A stretch of 64,000 nucleotides of DNA from Mycobacterium sp. GA-0227b (GCF_001499855.1 NZ_LQIK01000032.1:1-64000); one strand, 5' to 3'. Counted from the first letter of the stretch, positions 43,282 to 53,042 are shown. Notes: generated by a model from the sequence alone, not told the origin. Numbers and translations are program-made.

Positions 43282-45591
43282 GTGACGTCGGAGCTAACCC
43301 ACGCCTTGGACACCGTCGACCGCGCCGCCGCCACCCCGGATCAGCCGCAACCGTTTCGTGAACTCGGACTCAAGGACGACGAGTACCAGCGGATCCGGCA
43401 AATTCTGGGCCGTAGGCCCACCGACGCCGAGCTGGCGATGTACTCCGTGATGTGGAGTGAGCATTGCTCCTACAAGTCGTCGAAGGTCCATCTGCGCTAT
43501 TTCGGCGAGACCACCACCGAGGAGATGCGCAAGACGATGCTGGCCGGCATCGGTGAGAACGCCGGCGTCGTGGACATCGGTGACGGGTGGGCGGCCACCT
43601 TCAAGGTGGAATCGCACAACCACCCCTCCTACATCGAGCCCTATCAGGGTGCGGCCACCGGCGTCGGCGGGATCGTGCGCGACATCATGGCGATGGGCGC
43701 CCGCCCGGTCGCGGTCATGGACCAGCTGAGGTTCGGCGCGGCCGACGCGCCCGACACCCGCCGCGTCGTGGACGGCGTGGTGCGTGGAATCGGCGGGTAC
43801 GGTAACTCGTTGGGACTGCCCAACATCGGCGGCGAAACGGTGTTCGACGCGTCCTATGGGGGCAACCCGCTGGTGAACGCGCTGTGCGTCGGGGTGTTGC
43901 GCAAGGAGGACCTGCACCTGGCGTTCGCGTCGGGAGCGGGCAACAAGATCATTCTGTTCGGTGCCCGCACCGGCCTCGACGGCATCGGCGGCGTGTCGGT
44001 GCTGGCCTCGGAGACCTTCGGCGGCGACGAGAGCGGCGCGCCCGGGCGCAAGAAGCTGCCCAGCGTGCAGGTGGGCGATCCGTTCATGGAGAAGGTGCTC
44101 ATCGAGTGCTGCCTCGAGCTGTACGCCAACGACCTGGTGGTCGGCATCCAGGACCTCGGCGGTGCCGGATTATCCTGCGCCACAAGTGAACTCGCCTCCG
44201 CCGGCGACGGAGGCATGCGCATCGAACTGGACACGGTGCCGCTGCGGGCGGCCAACATGACGCCCGCCGAGGTCCTGTCGAGCGAATCGCAGGAGCGGAT
44301 GTGCGCGGTCGTCACGCCCGACAACGTCGACAAATTCATGGCCGTCTGTCGCAAGTGGGAGGTGCTGGCCACCGTCATCGGCGAGGTGACCGACGGCGAC
44401 CGACTGCAGATCACCTGGCACGGCGAGACCGTCGTCGACGTGCCACCGCGCACGGTCGCGCACGAAGGCCCGGTCTACGAACGACCGGTACAGCGGCCCG
44501 ACACGCAGGATGCGCTCAACGCCGACACCACGGCGAGGCTGCCGCGGCCATCGACCGGTGCAGAGCTCAAAGCGGCTCTGCTTGCGCTGCTGGGAAGTCC
44601 GCATCTGTGCAGCCGTGCCTTCATCACCGAGCAGTACGACCGCTATGTGCGCGGCAACACCGTGCTGGCCGAAGACGCCGACGGCGGGTTATTGCGCGTC
44701 GACGAGACCAGCGGGCGCGGCATCGCGATCTCGACCGACGCGTCGGGCCGCTACACCGCGCTCGACCCGTACGCCGGGGCGCAGTTGGCGCTGGCCGAGG
44801 CATACCGCAACGTCGCGGTCACCGGCGCGACTCCGGTCGCGGTGACGAACTGCCTGAACTTCGGTTCGCCGGAGGACCCCGGCGTGATGTGGCAGTTCAG
44901 CCAGGCGGTGCGCGGCCTGGCGGATGGCGCTGCGGCGCTGGGCATTCCGGTCACCGGCGGCAACGTCAGCTTCTACAACCAGACCGGCACCACCGCGATC
45001 CTGCCGACACCGGTCGTCGGTGTGCTCGGCGTGATCGACGACGTGAAACGACGCATTCCCACCGGTTTCGGCGACGAACCGGGCGAGACGCTGATGCTGC
45101 TGGGCGACACCCGCGACGAATTCGACGGATCCATCTGGGCGCAGGTCACCGCCGACCACCTGGGCGGGCTGCCGCCCGCGGTGGATCTCGCACGCGAGAA
45201 ACTGCTCGCCGAGGTGCTTACCGCCGCGTCCCGCGACGGTCTCGTCTCAGCTGCGCACGACCTGTCCGAAGGCGGGCTGATCCAGGCCGTCGTCGAGGCC
45301 GCGCTGCGCGGTGAAACCGGTTGCCGCATCGTGCTTCCCGAGGACTGGCAAGAAGGAACTGGTCCGTTCACGTTCTTGTTCTCCGAATCTGCGGGCCGGG
45401 TGCTGGTGGCGGTGCCACGCACCGAAGAGAGCCGGTTCCGCGCCATGTGCGAGGCCCGCGGCCTGCCCGCCACCCGCATCGGCGTGGTCGATGCCGCCAG
45501 CGATGCGATCGAGGTCCAAGGTCTGTTCACCGTCACTCTGGAGGACCTGCGCAGCACGTCAGAAAGCGTGCTGCCCAGGTTGTTCGGGTGA
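43282..45591 (+). CDS. purL: FGAM synthase large subunit PurL
   Basis: 769 residues, the small-PurL type that works with PurS and PurQ. It converts FGAR to FGAM with ATP and ammonia. SEHCSYKSSKVHLR, ATFKVESHNHPSYIEP and VGIQDLGGAGLSCATSE are family signatures, and two AIRS-like halves are present. It leads an operon: the next gene starts within its stop (GTGA). Confidence 0.97.
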   Translation: MTSELTHALDTVDRAAATPDQPQPFRELGLKDDEYQRIRQILGRRPTDAELAMYSVMWSEHCSYKSSKVHLRYFGETTTEEMRKTMLAGIGENAGVVDIGDGWAATFKVESHNHPSYIEPYQGAATGVGGIVRDIMAMGARPVAVMDQLRFGAADAPDTRRVVDGVVRGIGGYGNSLGLPNIGGETVFDASYGGNPLVNALCVGVLRKEDLHLAFASGAGNKIILFGARTGLDGIGGVSVLASETFGGDESGAPGRKKLPSVQVGDPFMEKVLIECCLELYANDLVVGIQDLGGAGLSCATSELASAGDGGMRIELDTVPLRAANMTPAEVLSSESQERMCAVVTPDNVDKFMAVCRKWEVLATVIGEVTDGDRLQITWHGETVVDVPPRTVAHEGPVYERPVQRPDTQDALNADTTARLPRPSTGAELKAALLALLGSPHLCSRAFITEQYDRYVRGNTVLAEDADGGLLRVDETSGRGIAISTDASGRYTALDPYAGAQLALAEAYRNVAVTGATPVAVTNCLNFGSPEDPGVMWQFSQAVRGLADGAAALGIPVTGGNVSFYNQTGTTAILPTPVVGVLGVIDDVKRRIPTGFGDEPGETLMLLGDTRDEFDGSIWAQVTADHLGGLPPAVDLAREKLLAEVLTAASRDGLVSAAHDLSEGGLIQAVVEAALRGETGCRIVLPEDWQEGTGPFTFLFSESAGRVLVAVPRTEESRFRAMCEARGLPATRIGVVDAASDAIEVQGLFTVTLEDLRSTSESVLPRLFG

Positions 45592-47312
45592 GCGAACACA
45601 CGCGGCAACGACACCCGATACACGTCTGGGCGTGGCGCCTGGTCCGCCTCGACTTCGTCGGCGTCGCGTTCGCCGCATTGTTCTTCTGCCTGTCGTTGAC
45701 GCCGTCGCTGCTGCCGCGTGACTGGCTGTTCGCAGGCCTGATCGGCGGTCTCAACGCCGCGATCGGCTACGGCATCGGCGTCTTCCTCGCAAAAATGCTG
45801 CGCCGCTTCGTGTTACGCCGTCGCACCTGGTGGCCTCCATCGAAGCGGATGTTGTTGGTGCTCAAGACCGCGACGGTGGTGCTGTCGATCGCCGCCAGCA
45901 TCGTGATGGTGATCCCGGCAGCGGCGTGGCAGCGACAGGTGTCGGCGGTGATGGGCATCGAGGGACCGGCCACGCTCGGGTACCTGCGCACGCTGGTCGT
46001 CGCGTTGCTGGTCGGCGGTGTGTGCGTGGCCGTCGCGCGCGTGCTGCTCGAGGTGATCAAGACGATGGCCCGGTTCTTCATCCGGCGCTGGCGTCTGCAC
46101 GACGAGGTGGCGCTGTTCATCGGCACTGCGATCGTCGTCGTGCTTGCCATCACGCTGATCAACGGTGTGCTGGTGCGCGGCTTCCTCGCCGGCGCCAACC
46201 GGGTGTTCCAACCGCAGAACACCACCACTCGGGAAGGCGTCATCCAACCGATCGAACCCGAAAGATCGGGCAGTCCAGAGTCTTTCGCGGCCTGGGACAC
46301 ATTGGGCTACCAGGGCCGCAACTTCGTCGCCACCGGTCCGCACGCCGACGAGCTCACCGAACTCAACGGAGCGCCCGCCCAGGAGCCGATCCGGGTGTAT
46401 GTCGGGCTGCAGACCGCCGAAACCGCCGAACAGCGAATGGCGGTCCTGCTCAGCGAGCTCGAGCGCACCGGCGCGTTCGAGCGTGAGCTGCTGGTCATCA
46501 TCCCCACCACCGGCACCGGCTGGATCAATCCGGTGGCAGCCCGGGCGCTGGAGATGATGTACAACGGCGACACCGCGCTGGTCGGATCGCAGTACTCCTT
46601 CCTGCCGAGCTGGATCTCCTTCCTCGGTGACCAGCAGAAGTCGATGGTCTCGGGGCGCATGATGATCGACGCGATTCAGCAACGCTGGGAAGAACTTCCG
46701 CAGGACCGGCGGCCGAAACTCGTGCTCTACGGGGAGAGCCTGGGCTCGATGGCCGGGCAGGGCGCGTTCGAGTGGCTGCCCGACATCTCGCGGATGGGCT
46801 TCTCGTCGGTGCTGTGGGTGGGACCACCGAACGCCAGCCCGCTGTGGAAAGCCATCACCGAGCGGCGGGATCCGGGCACCCCGCAAGTCGAGCCGCGTTA
46901 CGACAACGGCCGCACCGTCCGGTTCTCCGAAGCCACCGATCCCGCCGAGATCGAGCGGGACACAGCGCCGCCGTGGGAGGGCACGCGCGTGCTGTTCCTG
47001 CAGCACCCGTCCGATCCGATCGTGTGGTGGTCGCCGGATCTGCTGTTCAGCCGGCCGGACTGGCTGCGCGAACCGCCCGGTCGCGACCGCACGGCCTCCA
47101 TGCGGTGGTATCCGATCGTGACGTTCGGTCAGGTTGCGGCCGACATGACCAACGCCAGTTCGGTCCCGGGAGGGCACGGCCACAACTACGGCGATCTCGT
47201 GCTCGACGGCTGGGCCGCCGTCGCACCGCCCGACGGCTGGACCCGTGAGGACACCGAACGGATCCGCACCGCGCTGACCAAGACCGAGGGCGAGGACGGA
47301 CCGGAATACTGA
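45588..47312 (+). CDS. Membrane-anchored alpha/beta hydrolase (Abhydrolase_9 type)
   Basis: 574 residues. The N-terminal ~200 residues hold four to five membrane helices (FVGVAFAALFFCLSLTPSLLP, AGLIGGLNAAIGYGIGVF, TATVVLSIAASIVMVIPA). The C-terminal domain is a hydrolase with the nucleophile in LYGESLGSMAG and a histidine likely in PGGHGHNYGD. The architecture matches the actinobacterial Abhydrolase_9 family. It acts at the membrane; the substrate is unknown. The GTG start overlaps the purL stop. Confidence 0.88.
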   Translation: MSEHTRQRHPIHVWAWRLVRLDFVGVAFAALFFCLSLTPSLLPRDWLFAGLIGGLNAAIGYGIGVFLAKMLRRFVLRRRTWWPPSKRMLLVLKTATVVLSIAASIVMVIPAAAWQRQVSAVMGIEGPATLGYLRTLVVALLVGGVCVAVARVLLEVIKTMARFFIRRWRLHDEVALFIGTAIVVVLAITLINGVLVRGFLAGANRVFQPQNTTTREGVIQPIEPERSGSPESFAAWDTLGYQGRNFVATGPHADELTELNGAPAQEPIRVYVGLQTAETAEQRMAVLLSELERTGAFERELLVIIPTTGTGWINPVAARALEMMYNGDTALVGSQYSFLPSWISFLGDQQKSMVSGRMMIDAIQQRWEELPQDRRPKLVLYGESLGSMAGQGAFEWLPDISRMGFSSVLWVGPPNASPLWKAITERRDPGTPQVEPRYDNGRTVRFSEATDPAEIERDTAPPWEGTRVLFLQHPSDPIVWWSPDLLFSRPDWLREPPGRDRTASMRWYPIVTFGQVAADMTNASSVPGGHGHNYGDLVLDGWAAVAPPDGWTREDTERIRTALTKTEGEDGPEY

Positions 47313-47935
47313 TGGCGGCGAACAAGTTTCGCGCGGCAGCTGTGGCCGTCGCCCTGGTGGGATGGAGTTTCATCGCGCCTCGGGTGCGGTTCCATCCGAT
47401 TGCGAACGCCGCGCTGGGCACCGGGCTGTACGCGCTCGCTCGCCCCCCGCTGGGCCTGCGTCCGCCCGCACTGTGGTCCGGCCTGCGCCACGGCCTGGCC
47501 GCGGGTGCGGTGATCGCGCTCGGGGTGGCGGCGGCGACCGCGGTCCCGTCGGTACGAGGCGGAATGGCCGCGCGTGAACTGCCCGACCGTCCGGTGCGGT
47601 GGATGGCGTTCGACATTCCGGTCGGAACCGTCTGGCCCGAGGAGGTCGCCTACCGGGCGACGCTGGGTACCGCCGCCGAGACCGCGTTCGAACCGGTCGG
47701 CGGGCGCTTTCTGCAGTCGGTGGCGTTCGGCCTGTGGCACATCATGGATGCCCGCCTCACCCGCAACCCGGTGTTGGGCACGGTCCTTCTCACCGGCGTT
47801 GCGGGTTGGGCGTTCGGGTGGCTGCATGCCCGCTCGGGCAGCCTCGCCGCGCCGATGCTGGCCCATCTGGCCGCCAACGAGGCCGCGGCGTTGGCAGCGC
47901 TCGCCGTTCAGCGGCGCATAGAGTCCCGGGCATGA
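47312..47935 (+). CDS. CPBP-family intramembrane metalloprotease (Rv0804 position)
   Basis: 207 residues with about six hydrophobic segments. The Abi/CPBP motifs are present: WPEEVAYRATL (EExxxR), FGLWHIMDA and HLAANE. The family includes type II CAAX-like proteases and bacteriocin-immunity proteins in the membrane. The start overlaps the previous stop by one base and the end overlaps the SDR start as ATGA. Confidence 0.85.
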   Translation: MAANKFRAAAVAVALVGWSFIAPRVRFHPIANAALGTGLYALARPPLGLRPPALWSGLRHGLAAGAVIALGVAAATAVPSVRGGMAARELPDRPVRWMAFDIPVGTVWPEEVAYRATLGTAAETAFEPVGGRFLQSVAFGLWHIMDARLTRNPVLGTVLLTGVAGWAFGWLHARSGSLAAPMLAHLAANEAAALAALAVQRRIESRA

Positions 47936-48723
47936 GCACCGCCGAGCGCGACCGTCCGCGCACCATCGTCGTGACCGGGGCTGCGTCGGGCATCGGGCTG
48001 GCCACCGTCAGGCGCCTGCTCGCCCGCGGCGACACCGTGATCGGCGCCGACGTGGCGCCACCACCCGAGGAACCTTGCGAGCGCTTCGAGTTCGTCACCG
48101 CCGACATCACCGATGAAGCTGCCGTGGCATCGGTGTTCGCCGCGGTTCGCGGACGCCTCGACGGCGTCGTGCACTCGGCCGGGGTCGCCGGCGGCGGGCC
48201 GGTGCACCTGCTCGACCGCGCCGAGTGGGACCGCGTGATCGCGGTCAACCTCACCGGAACGTTCCTGGTGGCCAAGGCCGCGGTGGCGAAGATGATCGAG
48301 CAACCGCGCGTCGACGGCGAGCGCGGGTCGATCGTCACCCTGGCCAGCGTCGAAGGTCTGGAGGGCACCGCCGGCGGCAGCAGCTACAACGCCGCCAAGG
48401 GCGGTGTCGTGCTGCTCACCAAGAACATCGCCGTCGACTACGGCCCGAGCGGTATCCGCGCGAACGCCATCTGCCCCGGGTTCGTCGACACCCCGATGCT
48501 CCAGAGCGTGATGGGCCTCGAAGGCATGGCGGGCCCACTGCGTTCCATCACCGAGGAGCACGCTCTGCAACGGCGCGGCCGGCCAGACGAGATCGCGGCC
48601 GTCGCAGCGTTTCTCGTGTCGACCGATGCGTCGTTCGTGACGGGGCAGGCCATCGCGGTCGACGGTGGCTACACCGCCGGTCGCGACCACGGCGTGGTCA
48701 AGCTGTTCGGTTTCCCGGACTGA
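47932..48723 (+). CDS. Short-chain dehydrogenase/reductase
   Basis: 263 residues with TGAASGIG, HSAGVAGGG, the serine in LASVEGLEG and YNAAK. The C-terminus TGQAIAVDGGYTAG is typical. It is the fourth gene of the purL operon, with ATGA coupling to the CPBP protease gene. M. tuberculosis has a phosphodiesterase (Rv0805) at this position as I recall, so this gene differs by lineage. The substrate is unknown. Confidence 0.88.
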   Translation: MSTAERDRPRTIVVTGAASGIGLATVRRLLARGDTVIGADVAPPPEEPCERFEFVTADITDEAAVASVFAAVRGRLDGVVHSAGVAGGGPVHLLDRAEWDRVIAVNLTGTFLVAKAAVAKMIEQPRVDGERGSIVTLASVEGLEGTAGGSSYNAAKGGVVLLTKNIAVDYGPSGIRANAICPGFVDTPMLQSVMGLEGMAGPLRSITEEHALQRRGRPDEIAAVAAFLVSTDASFVTGQAIAVDGGYTAGRDHGVVKLFGFPD

Positions 48724-48726
48724 ACC

Positions 48727-49932
48727 TCACGGGTTGATCGTGAGCTCGCCGACCTGGCGGCCCCACACGTACTCGATGAACAACGGCTGACCGAGTTCCA
48801 GATGGTTGTACGGGGCGATGCTGGCGCCGGTGTCCATCACCAGGTACGGCATCGGGTACAGCTCCCGGGTGATGTCCTGCCAGCAGCCGGGACGGCCCTC
48901 CGGCCCGCCGGTGGCGTTGACCCGCGGCAGATTGTCCGGGTAGATGTACGGATTGCCGGCCCCCGCGAGGACGCCACCGCCACCGGTCAGCGAATACCCG
49001 TTGCCGCCCAACGTCTTCGCCACCCGCGGCTGGACCTCGTTGAAGTTCTGGATAGTGCAGAACAGCGCGGGGCTGTGGTAGTCGAGCAGCTTCGCCGTGG
49101 GCACCAGATCGGCAGCGCCGCGGACCAGATACGGGCCCGCGCGCTCGAAGACGTCGGCCCCCATGTCGGCGAAGCCGAGCGCGCCCATCAGCGCGGCGTC
49201 GAGGTCGGCGCGGTGGTCGTTGAACGTGCGGCCGGTGGTCACCGCGTTCTCGAGGCCGTCCCACAGCTCCGGTGACGCGTCGGCGTACACGTCGGCGAGA
49301 TCGGCCAGCAGTTGAGTGTCGGACCGGATCGCCGGCATCCGGGCGTTGAGGTCGTCGATGATCCGGTTGCCGTTGAGCAGCGACTCGCCGAATCGGTCTC
49401 CCAGACCGGTGAGCGCCTCCGCCGTCGCGGCCAGGGTCTGGTTCAACTTGATCGGGTCGACCTGTTCTGCGAGCGCCATGACCGTCTCGAACACTGTGTT
49501 GAACTCCGTCGTCACCGCCGACACCTCGATCACATCTCGACCCGTGATGTGTTGTGGCGACGCGTCTTCCGGTGCGGTGAACGAGATGTACTTGTTGCCG
49601 AACACCGTGGTGGCACGGATCTCGGCAACCACGTTCACCGGAATGCGGTCCAGGTAGCGGGGATTGACTTCGAGCGTGAGTTTCGCCTGGTGCCCGTCGC
49701 CCACGTCGACGAGCGAGATCCGGCTGACCCGCCCGATCTCCACGCCGTTGTAGGTCACCTTCGCGCCCGGTTCGACGACCAGACCGGCGCGCGGCGACAG
49801 CAACGTCAGCTGGGTCCGAGGCAACAGGTCGCCGCGAAACTGCAGATAGAGCACGCCCGCCGCGACGGTGGCGATGACCAGGAACATCGCACCGGCCACC
49901 TTGTACGGCGGCTTGTGGCGGTCGACGAACAC
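48727..49932 (-). CDS. Orphan MCE-family protein (MceA-like)
   Basis: 401 residues. An N-terminal signal anchor (KVAGAMFLVIATVAAGVLYL) is followed by the MCE domain (FRGDLLPRTQLTLLSPRAGLVVEPGAKVTYNGVEIGRV, residues ~29-66). The rest resembles the MceA C-terminal helical part and NGN-rich tail. Proteins of this type form lipid-transfer tubes in the envelope. It stands alone here: no YrbE permease or MceB-F genes are adjacent. I chose GTG 49932; a GTG at 49956 would overlap the divergent gene start. Confidence 0.86.
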   Translation of the reverse strand: MFVDRHKPPYKVAGAMFLVIATVAAGVLYLQFRGDLLPRTQLTLLSPRAGLVVEPGAKVTYNGVEIGRVSRISLVDVGDGHQAKLTLEVNPRYLDRIPVNVVAEIRATTVFGNKYISFTAPEDASPQHITGRDVIEVSAVTTEFNTVFETVMALAEQVDPIKLNQTLAATAEALTGLGDRFGESLLNGNRIIDDLNARMPAIRSDTQLLADLADVYADASPELWDGLENAVTTGRTFNDHRADLDAALMGALGFADMGADVFERAGPYLVRGAADLVPTAKLLDYHSPALFCTIQNFNEVQPRVAKTLGGNGYSLTGGGGVLAGAGNPYIYPDNLPRVNATGGPEGRPGCWQDITRELYPMPYLVMDTGASIAPYNHLELGQPLFIEYVWGRQVGELTINP

Positions 49933-49948
49933 TTTGAGACAGTAAGGG

Positions 49949-50350
49949 ATGGCCACCTCTCGACGGGTCCGCCCTGCCGATCCGGCGAAGACCCGCACGG
50001 CGGTCGCGGCGCTCGCGGACTGGTTACGCGACGATGAGCGACCAGCGCCGGCCAGAACCGAACTCGCCGAGGCGGTCCGGTTGACGGCCCGCACGCTCGC
50101 CGCCGTCGCGCCGGGTTCCAGCGTCGAGGTCCGCGTACCGCCGTTCATCGCGGTGCAGTGCATCGCGGGGCCGTCGCACCGGCGCGGCAACCCGCCCAAT
50201 GTGGCCGAGACGGATCCGCGGACCTGGCTGCTGCTCGCCTGCGGGATGCTGTCGCCGAACGACGCCGTGGCAGACGGCCGGTTGACGCTGTCGGGGTCGC
50301 GCGCCGGGGAGATCGCGACCTGGCTACCGCTGGTCGACCTCGACGGTTAA
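49949..50350 (+). CDS. Sterol-carrier-like small protein (Rv0807 type)
   Basis: 133 residues. The middle part (LAAVAPGSSVEVRVPPFIAVQC, then GNPPNVAETDPRTWLLLACG) resembles the bacterial SCP-ortholog domain (SCP_3). It is cytosolic, with no signal peptide. It diverges from the MCE gene by 16 bases and is 211 bases upstream of purF. A lipid-binding role is a guess from the fold. Confidence 0.7.
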   Translation: MATSRRVRPADPAKTRTAVAALADWLRDDERPAPARTELAEAVRLTARTLAAVAPGSSVEVRVPPFIAVQCIAGPSHRRGNPPNVAETDPRTWLLLACGMLSPNDAVADGRLTLSGSRAGEIATWLPLVDLDG

Positions 50351-50374
50351 CTTGGCCACACCTTCGCTACGGCT

Positions 50375-50423
50375 GATTTCGGTGTAGTTCGTCGCGATGC
50401 GCGCGGCGAAGTACACCGAAATC
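50375..50423. repeat. Long imperfect palindrome (22-bp arms) upstream of purF
   Basis: The arm 50375-50396 and the reverse complement of 50402-50423 match at 20 of 22 positions with a 5-base centre. The arms start GATTTCGGTGTA. In RNA one mismatch becomes a G-U pair. No T-run follows, so it is not a standard terminator. It lies 25 bases after the Rv0807-type gene and ~140 bases before purF. Confidence 0.85.
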
Positions 50424-50516
50424 GCAGGTTGAACGGCAGAAACATGCGCAAGCGGACGGCTTGTTTCGACTGCGGCGACACCCCCGCCGCATTCGGTGAA
50501 TGACCGGTGATGTACG

Positions 50517-50522
50517 TAGACT
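50517..50522 (+). promoter_or_regulatory. Candidate -10 box of purF
   Basis: TAGACT lies 39 bases before the GTG at 50562, so purF, unlike the other pur genes here, would have a short leader. The leader holds a possible GGCGG/CCGCC hairpin and GGGAGC as ribosome site. Confidence 0.4.
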
Positions 50523-50561
50523 GAGGCGGTCTACCCATTCCGCCCTGGGAGCAGCCATATC

Positions 50562-52085
50562 GTGACCGGCCCGCAGACCGATCCTGAACCCCGCGAAGAG
50601 TGTGGCGTATTCGGCGTGTGGGCGCCGGGTGAAGAGGTCGCCAAGCTCACCTACTACGGCCTCTATGCGCTTCAGCACCGCGGCCAGGAAGCCGCGGGAA
50701 TCGCCGTCGCCGACGGCTCCCAGGTGCTGGTGTTCAAGGATCTGGGCCTGGTCAGCCAGGTCTTCGACGAGCAGACGCTGGCCGCGATGGAAGGCCACGT
50801 CGCCATCGGGCACTGCCGCTACTCGACCAGCGGTTCGACGACGTGGGAGAACGCCCAGCCGGTGTTCCGCAACACGGCGGCGGGCACCGGCGTCGCACTG
50901 GGACACAACGGCAACCTCGTCAACGCGGCCGAACTCGCCGCCCGCGCCCGCGAGGCCGGTTTGCTCGGTACCAGGGGCGCTCCGGCGGCGACCACCGACT
51001 CCGACATCCTCGGTGCGCTGCTCGCCCACGGGGCGGCCGACGCGACGCTGGAGCAGGCCGCGCTGGAACTGCTGCCGACCGTGCGTGGCGCGTTCTGCCT
51101 GACGTGGATGGACGAGAACACCCTGTATGCGGCGCGCGATCCGTACGGGGTGCGACCGTTGGCGTTGGGGCGGTTGGACCGCGGCTGGGTCGTCGCGTCG
51201 GAGACCGCGGCGCTCGACATCGTCGGCGCCTCGTTCGTCCGCGACATCGAGCCCGGTGAACTGCTGGCCATCGACGCCGACGGGGTGCGCTCCACCCGGT
51301 TCGCCAACCCCGAACCCAAGGGCTGCGTCTTCGAGTACGTCTATCTGGCGCGCCCGGACAGCACTCTGGCCGGCCGTTCGGTGCACGCCACCCGCGTCGA
51401 CATCGGCCGCCGACTGGCCAGGGAGATGCCGGTCGAGGCGGATCTGGTGATCGGCGTGCCGGAGTCGGGCACCCCCGCCGCGGTGGGTTATGCGCAGGAG
51501 TCCGGCATCCCCTACGGCCAAGGCCTGATGAAGAACGCCTACGTGGGACGCACGTTCATCCAACCGTCGCAGACCATCCGCCAGCTCGGCATCCGGCTCA
51601 AGCTCAACCCGCTCAAGGAAGTGATCCGGGGTAAGCGACTGATCGTCGTCGACGACTCGATCGTGCGCGGCAACACCCAGCGCGCCCTGATCCGGATGCT
51701 GCGCGAGGCCGGCGCCGTGGAGGTGCACGTCCGCATCGCGTCGCCGCCCGTCAAATGGCCCTGCTTCTACGGCATCGACTTCGCCACCCCGGCCGAACTG
51801 ATCGCCAACGCCGTCGAGGACCAGGGGGAGATGCTCGAGGCGGTGCGCCACGCCATCGGCGCCGACACCCTCGGCTACATCAGCCAGCAGGGCATGATCG
51901 CCGCGACCGAGCAGCCCGCTTCCAGGTTGTGCAGCGCCTGCTTCGACGGCAAGTATCCGATCGAGTTGCCGGGCGAATCGGCGTTGGGCAAGAACGTGAT
52001 CGAGCACATGCTCGCGACGGCCGCCAAGACCGGCGTGCCGCTGCAGTCCGACAACGACAACGTCTCGGCGCTGCGCAGGCCGTAA
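50562..52085 (+). CDS. purF: Amidophosphoribosyltransferase (PRPP amidotransferase)
   Basis: 507 residues. It commits PRPP to purine synthesis by making phosphoribosylamine with glutamine. Residues 1-13 form a propeptide before the nucleophile C14 (EECGVFGVW). The PRPP motif is IVVDDSIVRGNT. Later cysteines (LCSACFDGKYP) fit the Fe-S-containing B. subtilis-type enzyme. It is convergent and directly adjacent to the next gene. Confidence 0.97.
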   Translation: MTGPQTDPEPREECGVFGVWAPGEEVAKLTYYGLYALQHRGQEAAGIAVADGSQVLVFKDLGLVSQVFDEQTLAAMEGHVAIGHCRYSTSGSTTWENAQPVFRNTAAGTGVALGHNGNLVNAAELAARAREAGLLGTRGAPAATTDSDILGALLAHGAADATLEQAALELLPTVRGAFCLTWMDENTLYAARDPYGVRPLALGRLDRGWVVASETAALDIVGASFVRDIEPGELLAIDADGVRSTRFANPEPKGCVFEYVYLARPDSTLAGRSVHATRVDIGRRLAREMPVEADLVIGVPESGTPAAVGYAQESGIPYGQGLMKNAYVGRTFIQPSQTIRQLGIRLKLNPLKEVIRGKRLIVVDDSIVRGNTQRALIRMLREAGAVEVHVRIASPPVKWPCFYGIDFATPAELIANAVEDQGEMLEAVRHAIGADTLGYISQQGMIAATEQPASRLCSACFDGKYPIELPGESALGKNVIEHMLATAAKTGVPLQSDNDNVSALRRP

Positions 52086-53042
52086 CTACCGCCCTACGTG
52101 CGCCCAGCGCGGATCGCCGGGCAGCGGGCCGCGCTGCAACGCCTTCGCCACCGCGTCGCGATAACCCGTCAGGCCGCTGTGCGGCGGCGCGATGACGTCA
52201 TCGATGTCGTGGTTGGCCATCACCGCCTCGCACTCCAGCGACTCGACGAGCGGACGTGCCAGCGCGCCGGGCAGCGGCGTCACCAACCCGATCCACCAAC
52301 TCGCCAACGTCGGTGTGAGCCAAGGTAAGTCGATGATCACCCGCCGTCGCAGACCGGCCACATCGGCGTACACCTGCATCGCCTCACGATATTCGAGCAC
52401 GTCGGGTCCGCCGATATCCCATGTGCGCGATGCCGCTACCGGCGCAGCGGCGGCCTCGGCCAGATAGTGCAGCGCGTCGTCGATCGCGATCGGCTGGATT
52501 TTGTTGTGCACCCATCTCGGTGTCGTCATCACCGGCAGGCGGTTGGTCAGGTGCCGGATCATCTCGAAAGAAGCCGATCCCGCGCCGATCACGATTCCGG
52601 CCTGCAGGACGACGGTCTCGATTCCGGACCCAATCAGGATCTCGCCGACGTCGGTCCGCGACCGCAGATGCGGGGACAGGTCGGCTTCTGCTGGGTGCAG
52701 GCCGCCCAGATACACCAACCGCCTGATCCCCGCATCGCGTGCAGCGGCGACGACGTTGCGGGCCGACCGGGCCTCTTCCTCGACGAAATCGGGCGAGGTG
52801 CCCATCGAGTGCACCAGGTAGTAGACGACGTCCATGCCCTCGAACGCGTTGCGCAGCGAGTCCGTGCCACCGAGGTCGCCGCGTGCCACCTCCACCCGGT
52901 CGCGCCACGACGCGTCGTCGAGCTTGTCGGGGTTACGCGCCAGCGCCCGCACCGCATGACCGTGGTCGAGCAGAGCGGGCACCAACCGGCCGCCGATATA
53001 GCCGGTCGCGCCCGTCACCAAGCAGCGAATCGCGTCTGTCAT
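52086..53042 (-). CDS. NAD(P)-binding atypical/extended SDR (NmrA/UDP-epimerase-like)
   Basis: 318 residues. N-terminal CLVTGATGYIGGRLVPALLDHGHAVRAL holds TGxxGxxG. YYLVHSMG and LVYLGGLHP replace the catalytic YxxxK region, so it is a DUF2867-less atypical SDR. It may act as a redox sensor or reductase. The stop is immediately adjacent to the purF stop, and the start faces purM 83 bases away. Confidence 0.82.
   Translation of the reverse strand: MTDAIRCLVTGATGYIGGRLVPALLDHGHAVRALARNPDKLDDASWRDRVEVARGDLGGTDSLRNAFEGMDVVYYLVHSMGTSPDFVEEEARSARNVVAAARDAGIRRLVYLGGLHPAEADLSPHLRSRTDVGEILIGSGIETVVLQAGIVIGAGSASFEMIRHLTNRLPVMTTPRWVHNKIQPIAIDDALHYLAEAAAAPVAASRTWDIGGPDVLEYREAMQVYADVAGLRRRVIIDLPWLTPTLASWWIGLVTPLPGALARPLVESLECEAVMANHDIDDVIAPPHSGLTGYRDAVAKALQRGPLPGDPRWAHVGR

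Noticed and set aside
45813..47183. Minus-strand frame (456 codons) opposite the membrane hydrolase
   Set aside because: Antisense shadow with low-complexity His/Arg content and no ribosome site.
50351..50561. Purine riboswitch before purF
   Set aside because: No conserved purine-aptamer core was found; the palindrome is upstream of the likely -10 box and so outside the purF mRNA.
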